A stretch of 36,799 nt of DNA from Trichomonas tenax (GCA_023091735.1 JALKBU010000493.1:1-36799), one strand, 5' to 3'; counted from the stretch's first letter, positions 18,612 to 28,498 are shown. The notes: generated by a model not told the origin, from the letters alone. Translations and numbers: made by a program.

Positions 18612-19889
18612 TTATTGATGGGTGGGGTGTATAGCAAGGAATCTTACTTTGTTTTTGTCAGCGACAGGTTTTGGATAAATAATTGTTTGTGCTGCCTGAT
18701 GTGCTGTTGTAACACGCTGCTTTGGTCCAAAGACATTCAATGATCTTTGTTGGACAGCTCTAAATATTGGTGTCAATGGATTTTCGACTTCACCTGGGAA
18801 AACTTTCTCCCATCCATTTCCTGGGTTGACATCGCCTTCAAGAGGGCTTCCGTCAACAGTAACGATCTTAAGAGCATCACAAATGAGATCGTGCTTAAGT
18901 CCTTTCTCACATGGGAATGTTACTTTAAGTGATGGTCTGTCATTAAGCTCCAAAACAATTGGATTTGCAGCATCATCGAGCAAAATGTCAATACCACAAA
19001 TATGGAAGAATTTCTTCATTGGTGAGATCTGTATTGAAGGAGACTTTGGATCTTTCTTTGTGGCTGGAATCTGGCTGACTATCTGAGGATACAAGCTGAG
19101 CATTGTCAAGAGTGCAACGCGCTTAATTTTCTCCCAAACATCGACAGCTTTTGGATCAGCAGCTCGAACGTCATTTAACACTGAGCTCAAAAGTCTAGTG
19201 AACTCGTTTGTTGCAGCAGTGTTCTCTACATTGATAGCTGTATTCGTGATGTGTTCGAATTTATCGTTAATGTTATCCTTTGTCGGTGGATGATATTTCT
19301 TTGTGCAAAATCTTGCAAGACCCTCTTTGTAAACATACATATGAAATGGATCGAGTGTCGAAATCAATATGTAAACACGAAAATCAAATTTGTAGCCATC
19401 TAACAAAAATGGCGAAATATATCTCTGAATAATTGCTGGTGAATTATCGTTAGCTATAGCGTATGGGTTCTGTATGAGTTTAATACCGTTTCCGCAGCAT
19501 CCTGCTCTTGGTTTCCATATCCATGTTAATCCTCTGCCGATTTTTCCCGTCAAATGCGTGTGTACTTTCTGAAAATCGGAAAATTGGTGCGGAAGCAAGA
19601 ATGTTTCTGGAAAGAAATTGTAATATTGCGGGAAAAGTGTTTGCATTTGGTTAAGAGCTTGAAATAGAGTTGATTTATAACATAAAACGTCCATCTGTGG
19701 TATTTTGTTGATTCTCTGATTAGGCTTAAGAGTGCATAACTCTTCTGGAGGGATATATCCATCCCACCAGATTAAAGGAGCAGCAACGTTGCCAGGGGAC
19801 ACCTCATAGCCCATATCACCGAGAGCATCAACGATGACGTGGCACTTAAGTCGCCTGACATCTACAATAGTGCCTTTCTCGTACATCAT
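18612..19889 (-). CDS. Tubulin-tyrosine-ligase-like (TTLL) enzyme
   Basis: 425 residues with the TTL-family ATP-grasp signatures in order: NKIPQMDVLCYKSTL (62-75), WIWKPRAGCCGNGIKLI (123-139) for nucleotide binding, IIQRYISPFLLDGYKFDFRVY (153-173), YVYKEGLARFCTKKY (185-199), ICGIDILLD (297-305) and VLELNDRPSL (312-321). The last two supply the acidic and asparagine metal ligands (D301, E314, N316). TTLL proteins ligate glutamate, glycine or tyrosine to tubulin tails, which suits a cell with flagella and an axostyle. Of these, glutamylation is the likeliest activity, inferred from the D-x-RVY and Y-x-x-G-x-x-R pattern. The start carries two adjacent ATGs just after TCAA. The stop is TAA. Confidence 0.9.
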   Translation of the reverse strand: MMYEKGTIVDVRRLKCHVIVDALGDMGYEVSPGNVAAPLIWWDGYIPPEELCTLKPNQRINKIPQMDVLCYKSTLFQALNQMQTLFPQYYNFFPETFLLPHQFSDFQKVHTHLTGKIGRGLTWIWKPRAGCCGNGIKLIQNPYAIANDNSPAIIQRYISPFLLDGYKFDFRVYILISTLDPFHMYVYKEGLARFCTKKYHPPTKDNINDKFEHITNTAINVENTAATNEFTRLLSSVLNDVRAADPKAVDVWEKIKRVALLTMLSLYPQIVSQIPATKKDPKSPSIQISPMKKFFHICGIDILLDDAANPIVLELNDRPSLKVTFPCEKGLKHDLICDALKIVTVDGSPLEGDVNPGNGWEKVFPGEVENPLTPIFRAVQQRSLNVFGPKQRVTTAHQAAQTIIYPKPVADKNKVRFLAIHPTHQ

Positions 19890-19893
19890 TTGA
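19887..19893 (-). promoter_or_regulatory. Initiator-like TCAAATG at the TTLL start
   Basis: On the minus strand TCA (19893-19891) is followed by A and then the ATG at 19889, giving TCAAATG. This matches the arrangement at the other intact genes here. Confidence 0.4.
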
Positions 19894-19988
19894 ATGGCAC
19901 GTTATAAATTATAGTCTTTTTACGGGCGAGAAAGCGATGAAAATTCGTTTTAAATTTTTCATTGTAACATACTTAAGCTATTTCATTT

Positions 19989-20186
19989 CTAAAACGATAA
20001 ATATTTGAATTGAAAATAATCGTTACTATTTTTTCTGAATGAAATTGACGATGGAAATTGATTATTAACAACGAAATTGCGGCAAATTACGTATTCTAAA
20101 CCTTTTAATGAAGGTCTCCCCTCAATTTTTATCGTTCTTTGATTGATTTTGGTGGGCTCCTTTACCTTCTCCTGAGGGTTTTCCAT
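19989..20186 (-). other. Small open frame of uncertain status
   Basis: A 65-codon frame with an ATG at 20186. The first 40 residues (MENPQEKVKEPTKINQRTIK and on) have coding-like composition. The last third is AT-driven. It lies upstream of the TTLL gene on the same strand. It may be a gene fragment or a small gene. I recognise no family. Confidence 0.25.
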
Positions 20187-20525
20187 CAGGGAAATATCTA
20201 TGGAAATATATTAAATTAGAGATATATTATCACTGTGAATCAACTTCGCAACATGGGGTAATATCATTTCAAATGCTAAAACAATGATGATGCTAAATCA
20301 GTTATTTCCAAAATAATAAGAATAAAAATAACTGATTTCTATATTGTGCAATCAATAGATAGAAGTAGGGTTAATGAATTGCAATGATGTTTTTCTTTAA
20401 TTCAAGATTCAAAAATATTTAATATTTAACGCCGAGTTCTTGTGGGTGTAATATATAGGTGTAAGGTATTATAAATCCAAAGTTTCAAGATTCAAAATAG
20501 AAAAATTGGGGAAAAAATAACCTCG

Positions 20526-20813
20526 TTGAAAGTCGCGATTTTTTCTAGAACTAATACTTCTAGACAAGAAGGCGAATTATTTGTAGCGGATATCGGAATT
20601 ATTTTCTGTGCTGCATCTGTTTCAATTGTCAAACACATAGTATACCCTCTATGTCACTATCATAAGATTTTTGGAACTGATTATGTCATCCTTTCATTTG
20701 TTGCTATACTTTCTACTTCTGATTATGGAGATGAAAACGATAAAGAGCATCCGCGCGATGAAGTGCTTGAGGAGACATTTATGTCCCTCAATGAGTTCAC
20801 TGAAACATTATAA
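20526..20813 (+). pseudogene. Gene fragment with hydrophobic segment and acidic tail, no ATG
   Basis: An open frame of about 95 codons without an ATG at its head. It has a hydrophobic middle (IGIIFCAASVSIV, YVILSFVAILSTS) and a polar acidic end (YGDENDKEHPRDEVLEETFM). The tail looks coding. It is probably the 3' remnant of a membrane-protein gene. The family is unknown. Confidence 0.3.
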
Positions 20814-21476
20814 CTTATAATTGTTTGTTTTTATAGTAAATATTAAAGCTGTCAAAAATATACACGACAATTGTTTACATGGCAGAAATTGATGAGGTAC
20901 ATATTTTCTTAAGCATCATTGACAACACTAGCTAATTCATTGATATTTTATTTAGATCATATTGAATTATCATGCCATGAATTAGCATAGATGTAATATT
21001 GAATTGTGATGAAAATTGATTTTCTATTTCGACTAATATCGCATTTTACCTGATTTAACTACGAAATTATGTATTTACAAATGGTGATGTATGATGAATA
21101 TCAATTATACAAAAATATAGCTTAGAAAGTCGCAAAAATTATATTGACATGTAAGTTTGGCTGTATTATCAGGAAAAAATGTTATCACCACTATACCCAT
21201 GAATTATTCAATCTATTTGCAGCATTGGCTTTGAAGGATTTATGAAGCTATTGTAAATAAAGCATCAGCATTTTTTAAATAACGAACTTTTTTTGCACGT
21301 ACCTTTTTTAATTACAAAATTGGAACGAGAATAAAGGTATTTGAGAAGATTGAAGTAACAGAAAAATATTGCGACACATTAGATAAATATCAGATTTTTC
21401 ATTCGAAATTTCGCGAAACATCTATTCTCTATATGATAAAGAAACCAAAAACAGAATAAAAAGGCATAAAAAGGAG
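20814..21476. other. AT-rich intergenic stretch, nothing recognised
   Basis: About 660 bases before the Wee1-like gene with no supported feature. Confidence 0.5.
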
Positions 21477-21509
21477 ATGGCAATATTATTAATAAACGGT
21501 TGCTTAGAA

Positions 21510-22571
21510 ATGTCGTTCCCGATCCCGCATTTCGAGGAACCAGAGGAGCCACACACTCCTCCTCGAAAGGGGGGCTCCAAAAATGGGGATTTACTTTTCT
21601 GTCAGAATCCGGTGCACGTTTATTCCGTCCCAACGCAAAATAATTTATTTTATGATCCTTCGAAACCATTATATTCAACACCAAACGAGTCCTGCACAAT
21701 CTATGTGGCGCAGAGTGCGGCAAAGTCGCGCCTTTACGCACTCAAATCGTCTAAATTCGTCAAAAGAATTCGTCACGAAGCTGAAATGTACAAAAACATA
21801 GGACACCATTACTCTATAACGAAGTACTACGACACATGGATACAGAACGGAAAGGGCTTCATTCAACTCGAACTCGCAACGAACGGATCGCTAAAACACG
21901 AATATAAAGATTTATCAACGAAACAAATCTGGCAAATTATCGCACATATATCAGCTGCACTGTCGTACGTGCATTCGAAAGGTTATATGCATCTCGACGT
22001 TTCACCTTCGAATATTTTACATACAGAATCATCAAAATTTGGCACAATTTATAAATTATCAGACTTTGGAACGATAAGAGCGCTTGGAACTTTCCAGGAA
22101 GATGATGAAGGCGCAGGACCATACGTTTCACCTGAAGCATTGTCATTCCCACACACAGAATATGAAGTTGGACCAAAAACAGACATTTTCAGCTTTGGCG
22201 TTGTGTTGTATGAACTTCTTACAAAGAAATTGGCACCAAGAGAATATCCTGAGTACGAGAACTTGAGAAATGGAACTTTTAAATTTGCTAAATTGCCGAG
22301 TGAATTTAGTTTTGTCACGGAAATGCTAAATGTTAATCCTGATATACGACCTTCGGCTGAATGGATACTTTCTCTTGACAAATGCAAATCCGAGATTAAT
22401 AAATTTCATTCTCAGGAAGACAAAAGTCCTGTTGTCAAATCTAAACGCGAAATTGCGACACCAAAGATCGCAAATGCTAAAGTTCCTCCAGAAACTCCAT
22501 ACTCCAAGAAATATTCTGGGCGAAAAATTAATTTTGATGATGAGGATTTCTCCAAGGAAATTGACCTTTAG
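21510..22571 (+). CDS. Wee1/Myt1-like protein kinase with altered catalytic loop
   Basis: 353 residues from ATG 21510 (an in-frame ATG at 21477 would add MAILLINGCLE; I prefer the second, but nothing decides it). Wee1-family traits: YALKSSKF (76-83) with the ATP lysine K79, RHEAEMYKNIGHH with E90, YYDTWIQNGKGFIQLEL (106-121), HLDVSPSNIL (161-170), LSDFGTIRALG (183-193), GAGPYVSPEAL, TDIFSFGVVLYELL, and LNVNPDIRPSAEWIL. Wee1 and Myt1 put inhibitory phosphate on CDKs. Two oddities are visible. The glycine loop is degenerate (STPNESCTIYVAQ), and the catalytic loop lysine of HxDxKPxN is serine (D163-V-S165-P-S-N168). The aspartate, asparagine and DFG are kept. It may be a weak kinase or a pseudokinase. 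The N-terminal 50 residues are proline-rich and disordered, with TP sites. The stop is TAG. Confidence 0.8.
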   Translation: MSFPIPHFEEPEEPHTPPRKGGSKNGDLLFCQNPVHVYSVPTQNNLFYDPSKPLYSTPNESCTIYVAQSAAKSRLYALKSSKFVKRIRHEAEMYKNIGHHYSITKYYDTWIQNGKGFIQLELATNGSLKHEYKDLSTKQIWQIIAHISAALSYVHSKGYMHLDVSPSNILHTESSKFGTIYKLSDFGTIRALGTFQEDDEGAGPYVSPEALSFPHTEYEVGPKTDIFSFGVVLYELLTKKLAPREYPEYENLRNGTFKFAKLPSEFSFVTEMLNVNPDIRPSAEWILSLDKCKSEINKFHSQEDKSPVVKSKREIATPKIANAKVPPETPYSKKYSGRKINFDDEDFSKEIDL

Positions 22572-23180
22572 TTCTAGTTTTTATTGACATTAACTTCTCT
22601 TATTATATATTTTGTTGTTTGTATGTTTTTTGTTATTTGTAAAAGTTGTTTAAATCACAAATAACTCTAATTTATACACCGCGCGCCTACATGTATTGAT
22701 AATGGAAGAATTATTTTATGATTTGAAGAATATATTTCAAAACTCATCATTATTCGAGAAATTCATTAAATAATTTCTGCATCAAATCCAGGAAGTGCTA
22801 GTATTATTTATTCTTTTGTAGAATTCATTGCATTAGAACTTCAAGATGTTGAAAATGAATCTTTTGTATAAAGGTTATATTTACATTAAGGTTAGAAAAT
22901 GTGAAAGTGAAATAACATTTAATAAACATTTCAAAATCTAAAAATATTCAATTTTTGCTTGGCCGCGCAAATTTTCCTCACAAAATTGAAGGGATTTGTA
23001 AAGTTGCTGCATTTTGCTTAACCGCTACAAAAACTCATTTCTTAATGTTATTTTCTCAATAATGCGAAAGGTTTTGACTATACATGCAAAAGTGGCCCCA
23101 AAAAGTGACAAAATGGCACAAAAAATGCAACAAGCTGGCACATGTCAAGCCGCCGATTGTAAAAAGTGACGTTAATATTA
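22572..23180. other. Intergenic stretch, nothing recognised
   Basis: About 600 bases. The 3' part (22950-23180) is somewhat richer in GC, with GGCCGCGC and several TGGCMC words, and may be the ruined 5' end of the decayed gene that follows. Nothing firm. Confidence 0.4.
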
Positions 23181-24430
23181 ATGCCAAGACGTGTTATCCC
23201 TCTTCCTGATGGTTATGAATATGATCCAGAGCACTCTACGCCAAAAAAATCCACAATATAGATGCACTGATGTTAATGAATTTGGCCAGAGATGCCTTTA
23301 TCCATAATCGGAAAAATAGATTAAAGAATCATCAACATTTTTATCCGCCATTAGTTGTGGATTGTGCAAACGAAAGCAGCAGAAGATGCACATATATTTC
23401 CTCCTCGAAATGTTGGTGATGTTTTGTTAAACATGAAATCGTATCTTGAACACCGAAATAATATCGGCTGTAAATGAAAAAAGGTGGTTACGCTATTTTC
23501 TTTGTCAGAAATCGATATTGTGTATAATCTGATGAAAGATTTATGGCAAAAGTTAATGCACCATATGCTATTAGGTTCTTTGCAACGCGCTATTTACTAC
23601 CTCACTAATTTTATGATCAGTAGATTGAAGCCTGTGGAGCACCAGCCATAACAAATAACCTTAATTTTTCGTTGAACAATTATTTAATAAACGCATCAAA
23701 TAATCATTTGCAAGCCCATAAAATCGATTGAAAGTAGATTTCGAAAGAATTTCAAAATAATTTCTTGAATTGCAATGATGCAACACTAAAATGTCGTTCT
23801 ATGACACCACACGAGCTCAGTGTATCATTTTAGAAACATTTGAGTACGGCTCCAAGCACCATGGCGCTGGTTGTTGGTGTTAACTCAGTTTTCAATGAAG
23901 CACCACTTTGCGCCTGGGGCAAAGTGGTGCTTCATACAACAAAGATTACTTGATTCAGCAAATATGTCAAACATTAGCTAGTGCATTAATACGCGAAAAA
24001 TGTCAATTTAAGAAGAGCATAGAAATTTGTCAAAAAATATAACCTTTTTCTTATCATTCCACCATTGGTGGCGCCAAAGGTGCTGGTGAACCAGGTGGTG
24101 CCTAAATTATAGCACCATTCTTGCATGTATAGTTCTGAATACCTTATTTCTTGATAAATATCAGCGAAGGCAAATCGTTAATTCCTACATTATGAGATCC
24201 AAACACTGCTTATACATCTATTGAATTAAGAACATTAGGAAAGATTTGTTATGAGTGACTTTCCACTTGTTGGGCTTCAGAACGTGCATATTTATATACA
24301 GAAGTGACCAGAATAACTATTTTAGATATCAAAAGTGTTATTACACAATACATTTTCAAAAGTAACACCTGACATATGGCTAAAGAACACCAGATTTATG
24401 GTATGCATGAATATTCCTAGTAAAAGTTAT
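23181..24430 (+). pseudogene. Heavily decayed long gene of unrecognised family
   Basis: Opens at ATG 23181 (MPRRVIPLPDGYEYDPEHST). A one-base shift in an A-run near 23245 leads to YRCTDVNEFGQRCLYP, a Cys-x8-Cys spacing that looks zinc-binding. From about 23530 a single frame is coding-like for nearly 400 bases through stops (FFATRYLLPH, IEACGAPAITNNLNFSLNNY, ISKEFQNNFLNCNDATLK, MTPHELSVSF, LSTAPSTMALVVGVN). After the hairpin at 23895 a third frame continues (LASALIREKCQFKKSIEICQ, STIGGAKGAGEPGGA, SIELRTLGKICYE, ILDIKSVITQYIFKSN). Both TAA/TAG and TGA stops interrupt it. It has the look of a repetitive or mobile-element gene, but I see no transposase motif and assign no function. Confidence 0.55.
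23895..23935. repeat. Perfect 17-bp hairpin with 7-base loop
   Basis: The left arm at 23895-23911 (ATGAAGCACCACTTTGC) is exactly complementary to the right arm at 23919-23935, around the loop GCCTGGG. It is the most stable fold I noticed by eye in the window and is GC-rich relative to its surroundings. It lies inside the decayed gene, where the frame changes. Confidence 0.8.
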
Positions 24431-25470
24431 ACTTTTATTAAAGATAATTCTCCTTATTATTAATTCCAATTTGATCTCCGTCTGAGATCGCATTTAGGAA
24501 ATGCAACATTTAAAGGATTCTTCCATTATCAAAAAATTTATATGAAACTACCTTTTGGTTATTCTGATTTCTTTTTGAATTTCCTTCCAACAATTAAAGC
24601 TTTTTATAAGATAAATTTGCGTGTGACTCCTTTGATTTTGAGTTTTGTTGATTAAGGTTACTTAACCTTGCCCTTACGTTAAGGTTAATAAATGTAACAA
24701 TATAAAATATTTCTTTATTCATTAACTGCCTTCCTTTTCAATAAATGATTACGAAGGAGTTTCAATAACTTCTTCTTACTGGTCACCAACTGCTGATTAT
24801 ATATCTAATGAATATTTTAATAACGTAAAAATTTGTTATGAATATGAATGGATATCTGGTTTAAATCATTTGGTTGGATTTAAATATGATTTAAACTATA
24901 CATTTGTTAAAAGTTGTCATCAATCCAACATCTCAACTCAAAGAAATCAAAGGAAAAGCATTCTCTTATTCTAATATTACATCAATTTATTTTCCTAGAA
25001 ACGCAACTATTGACTCAGATACATTTTTGTCTTGTAAACTAGAAAAGATAGAAATACATCCTGAAAACACAAAATATAAAACAGACGGTTTTAGAGGTTA
25101 TTTATTGTAACGCACCAAATAGAAATTGGGGTGTTATTACTTCAATAAATATGACAACAACAACATTTTCAAATGAATTAACACTATATCAATTTAAATT
25201 TAATATCTGGCTGCCGCAAAGTTAAAGGATCAGAAGAATATGACCAAAAAAGGCAAAACATGTTTTCTTTCAAATCTTTATGACCACATACTTTTAATTT
25301 AGCAGATTAATGCTTTGATGAAGGAGAACCTTTTGTTAGAATAGAATTTCATCCTGTTCTCAAAAAAATAAACAATACCAGGAAATATTTTTTTTGAGAG
25401 GAAAATATTTCATTAATAAAGGACTTGAAGAACCTTTGTATATCCCTTTAGATTCAACTATAATGGATGC
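24405..25470 (+). pseudogene. Decayed BspA-like leucine-rich-repeat gene
   Basis: Scattered frames carry the BspA-like (Treponema-type) repeat style. Examples are LGNATFKGFFHYQKIYMKLP near 24495-24560, KEIKGKAFSYSNITSIYFP at 24937-24993 with EKIEIHPENTKYKTDGFRG following, and EEPLYIPLDSTIMDASIS near 25430-25480. The AFxxSxITSIxxP motif is diagnostic of these repeats. Frames change several times and stops are frequent, so the copy is old. A second, younger member of the family lies at 29801-31045. Confidence 0.6.
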
Positions 25471-25559
25471 TTCAATTAGCACAAGTAATGCTCTCTAAAT
25501 ATCAATTCACTGCAAATTTTGATAAAATTTTCAAATGCACTTTAGTCTGTTAAACTTCC

Positions 25560-25907
25560 AATGAAAATCTCACGCTGCAATTTAACCAATAGCAACTCTG
25601 CATAGTTGATATACTATATATTTAAAATGCCGAAGAAATTTGTTAGAGCACTTTTGAAATTCAATGTCGAAAAATTGAACAATTTATTTACAATACATTA
25701 CAATGCTTCTAGTCAAATACCAAGAACTGATTCGATTTGAATGTATTTTTAGACTATAACCATTTCTCATGGTGTTTTTGCTTGCAAAACAAAGTTCTCG
25801 ATCAATTAAGGTTATAAAATTTTCCAAATAATTCTTATTTTATCAATAACCAATTTGATCACAATTTTGAGTGTTATAAAGAATCGACCGAACTAAGTGA
25901 CAAAAAA
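25560..25907. other. Intergenic stretch with possible gene debris
   Basis: One short frame from ATG near 25627 (MPKKFVRALLKFNVEKLNNL and on) looks weakly coding and ends after about 37 codons. It may belong to the decay zone upstream. Nothing else was seen before the next gene. Confidence 0.3.
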
Positions 25908-26711
25908 ATGCTTTCGTTGAAAGAAAAAGTTCTAAATCACACATTCGACTGTTTCAACGCTAAAACTGCATTCATCATCTCACAAAAGAACGAAGTTGTT
26001 GAACAAAATGGCCTCAAATTCCATTTTAATTTCTATGATCGCAAAGTTTACACAGGAGATCATCCTCCACGCGATGAGAAGAAGGATCCTTTGCTTCCTC
26101 CTTATCCTCCGCACATTTTGGCCGCTCATTTGCAGAATGGAGCAGCTCATTACATCCAAATCAACTTATTTTCATTCAAACCTGGACATGTCGTTATTTC
26201 TTCTGATAACCCATCGGACAGACAGGGAGATCCACTGAACCATTACGATTTCAACGCATTTTCTCAATTTATGCTCGAATTTGGAAACAAAGGAATCGGA
26301 TATTACAATTCAGGCAATGAAAGCGGTTGCTCTCAACTCCATAAGCACATTCAATACATTCCATACGATGATTTTCCGATTGCAAAAGCAATGTCGAAAG
26401 GAGAAAATCTTCCATGGATTTACTATGCAAAGAAGATTGAATGGTTCTCAGAAGAGGCTGTGAAAGACGCTTGGAATGATTTGACGTCGAGAATGAGAAC
26501 TGGAAAATATGGCGACGAAATTAAGCATTTTAACTTTGTTCTCAACAATAATCACGCATTTGTTGTCCCAAGAAAACAAGCACGTCATGAATTAGGCATC
26601 ACTGTTAATTCTCTCGGTGTTTGTGGACAATTTTTCACATATGAAGAGAAATTCAACATTCTTAAGGACAATCCAGTTAAGATCGTGAGGGACCTTTGTT
26701 ACCCAATCTAA
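25908..26711 (+). CDS. Ap4A phosphorylase / ATP adenylyltransferase-like enzyme (HIT superfamily)
   Basis: 267 residues. The core signature GNESGCSQLHKHIQ (136-149) contains the HxHxQ triad in which the second histidine forms the nucleotidyl intermediate, in the form used by Ap4A phosphorylases (family G-x-ES-G-x-SQ-x-HKH-x-Q). Upstream HYIQINLFSFKPGHVVISS (81-99) matches the strand where these enzymes read HVLLLNKF...HLLLVT. The C-terminal FNFVLNNNHAFVVPRKQ (209-225) matches the conserved end. These enzymes split diadenosine tetraphosphate with phosphate to give ATP and ADP, clearing a stress-linked dinucleotide in the cytosol. The protein is somewhat shorter than yeast Apa1/Apa2 (about 320). 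A related GDP-sugar phosphorylase activity cannot be excluded. It is convergent with the Cdc25-like gene, 125 bp apart. Confidence 0.85.
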   Translation: MLSLKEKVLNHTFDCFNAKTAFIISQKNEVVEQNGLKFHFNFYDRKVYTGDHPPRDEKKDPLLPPYPPHILAAHLQNGAAHYIQINLFSFKPGHVVISSDNPSDRQGDPLNHYDFNAFSQFMLEFGNKGIGYYNSGNESGCSQLHKHIQYIPYDDFPIAKAMSKGENLPWIYYAKKIEWFSEEAVKDAWNDLTSRMRTGKYGDEIKHFNFVLNNNHAFVVPRKQARHELGITVNSLGVCGQFFTYEEKFNILKDNPVKIVRDLCYPI

Positions 26712-26836
26712 AATCTTATCTATCCATGAAATCATTGAAATGAAATTTCTATCTTTTAAAAATTCTTAATATATAACAAACAAAATTCATATTTACATGT
26801 TAACAAACAAATATATAAAAACAAACTGTATAATAA

Positions 26837-27784
26837 TTAATCAAATGGATCAACTTCGACATGGAATTCTATATTATCGTCGATATCATCATCGTTGTCG
26901 ACCTCTTCTTCTAGCAAAACGAATTCTTTCTCATTTTCCTCTTCACTCGAATCTGATAAATCAAATCGCAAAGATCTGGTGAATTTAACATCTTTCTCAT
27001 TGTTGTTCTCTCTTTCTTCGAAATCATCGTTGAATATTGATGGTACTGGAAGCGTAGCACTCAATGGCGATAGCTTTAATCCTTTTGGAAGCAAAATGAA
27101 CAATGACGAAGGCATCGACGAGAAAGACGATGTTCTGTTGTTTTTGCTGAGTTTGAAGTTCTTTCTGTGCTCAGAAGTAGATTGTTTAAGATCTCCATTC
27201 TTGCAATGAACAGAGTCAAGCATTGGGGTGTAGCCGCCATCGCAGTCACAACTGTATTGCTTGTAGAAGTTCGAATAACCTTCATCAAGTATATAAACGT
27301 TTGGATAATAAATAAATGGATACTTGTTGAGATTAATTTGCCTATCTGTATTTCTAAGGAATTCGGCGCAACTTGGACCGCGATTTGCGCTGAATTCGCA
27401 GTGGAAAATAAAAACTGAATTTGGACGGAATCTTGGCTTCGAAAAGAAGATCTGTTCAATCTCATCGAGGCTGTTGAGATTCTTCGCTCCTTTTATGTGT
27501 CCACCTTCGTATTCGTACTTATAACGGCAATCATAAATTTCGTAATCTTGTACACGATTGTATTTGCCACTTAACAACTCATGCATTGTATGGCATGAAA
27601 TGCGCTTGATTATGCATTGCTTAGGTAATGTCGGAAGTAAGCTTTCATCAAACCTAAAAGCGATGTTTGTCTGCGTTTTAGTATTTGGAATGTTTGGGTT
27701 GTTGTTCTGATTGACCATCTCCTGTGTTTTAGTATTGAGAATGCGAGCACTGGACTGCGCACTAATACGGCGCTGGTCAAACAT
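26837..27784 (-). CDS. Cdc25-like dual-specificity phosphatase (rhodanese fold)
   Basis: 315 residues. A rhodanese/Cdc25 domain lies at about 56-195. YEIYDCRYKYEYEGGHIKGA (81-100) is the Cdc25 entry strand. The active-site loop HCEFSANRGP (128-137) gives Cys129 and Arg135 in CX5R and matches the HCEFSxxRGP of Cdc25. Downstream VYILDEGYSNFYKQY (163-177) and CDGGYTPML (181-189) fit the family YILxGGY and CxPxxYxxM. Cdc25 removes inhibitory phosphate from CDKs, the opposite of Wee1. The N-terminal 45 residues are Asn/Gln/Thr-rich and probably disordered. The C-terminal 100 residues are Ser-rich and end in a strongly acidic run, unlike the short C-terminus of animal Cdc25. It ends in TAA. Confidence 0.9.
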   Translation of the reverse strand: MFDQRRISAQSSARILNTKTQEMVNQNNNPNIPNTKTQTNIAFRFDESLLPTLPKQCIIKRISCHTMHELLSGKYNRVQDYEIYDCRYKYEYEGGHIKGAKNLNSLDEIEQIFFSKPRFRPNSVFIFHCEFSANRGPSCAEFLRNTDRQINLNKYPFIYYPNVYILDEGYSNFYKQYSCDCDGGYTPMLDSVHCKNGDLKQSTSEHRKNFKLSKNNRTSSFSSMPSSLFILLPKGLKLSPLSATLPVPSIFNDDFEERENNNEKDVKFTRSLRFDLSDSSEEENEKEFVLLEEEVDNDDDIDDNIEFHVEVDPFD

Positions 27785-28498
27785 TTTTTATTTTTTAACG
27801 TAAGAAATTTTACAAAATTATGATTCTTACATGTTCATATTCTCTACTTTCTAAATCTCACTTTTTATTAATCAAGGTCTGTTTAATATTCAAATATAAT
27901 TTAGCAAAAAAATAAAACCGCACTAAAACTTGATTCTGATGTAAGTATAAAGAGAGCTCTTCGAATATGGATCCTCCGTGAATGCATTCGGTTTACAATT
28001 TATAGTTTGAAAATCGAAAATATTTTATCTCATTTAATATATGATGTAATGCATATAGTTAGACTAAACTCCATATATATATATATGAAAGTTCTCTATT
28101 GGAATTTGGAAAAAGAGTTGATTACAATAGCAATGAAATAAATTGTTACTCTATACTATTATCTAAATAAATTCATAATGTATATGCCATAGATATTTGA
28201 TTTGTATGGAGAGTTCATATGATAAGCGATTTCAAAAAAATATACCAACAGATAAAATCATATTCTGAGTCTCTAACGCTACAAATAGATAAAGCTGCAA
28301 TAACAGAACAATATGACAAGCAGTTTTAGTATTAAATATAAAGATTAAGAAAAATATAATTCCAACTTGAATGAAAGTAATATCAAACAAAAATCAAATA
28401 TAACTATCCATACTTGATTGAATAGCAATGTGTATTAGGTGATTTTTCATATATAAATTTGGTAAATATGATTTTTTTCAATAATAGGAGATTGGTAA
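27785..28498. other. AT-rich intergenic stretch
   Basis: About 710 bases between two minus-strand genes. A short AT dinucleotide run lies near 28073-28086 (CATATATATATATATG). No gene or RNA was seen. Confidence 0.5.

Noticed and set aside
22049..22387. Minus-strand open frame inside the Wee1-like gene
   Set aside because: It is antisense to the conserved kinase core and shows no motif of its own.
26895..27209. Serine-rich plus-strand open frame overlapping the Cdc25-like gene
   Set aside because: The serine run is the complement of the acidic GAA/GAT-rich tail of the Cdc25-like gene. The minus-strand protein is supported by the HCEFSxxRGP active site.
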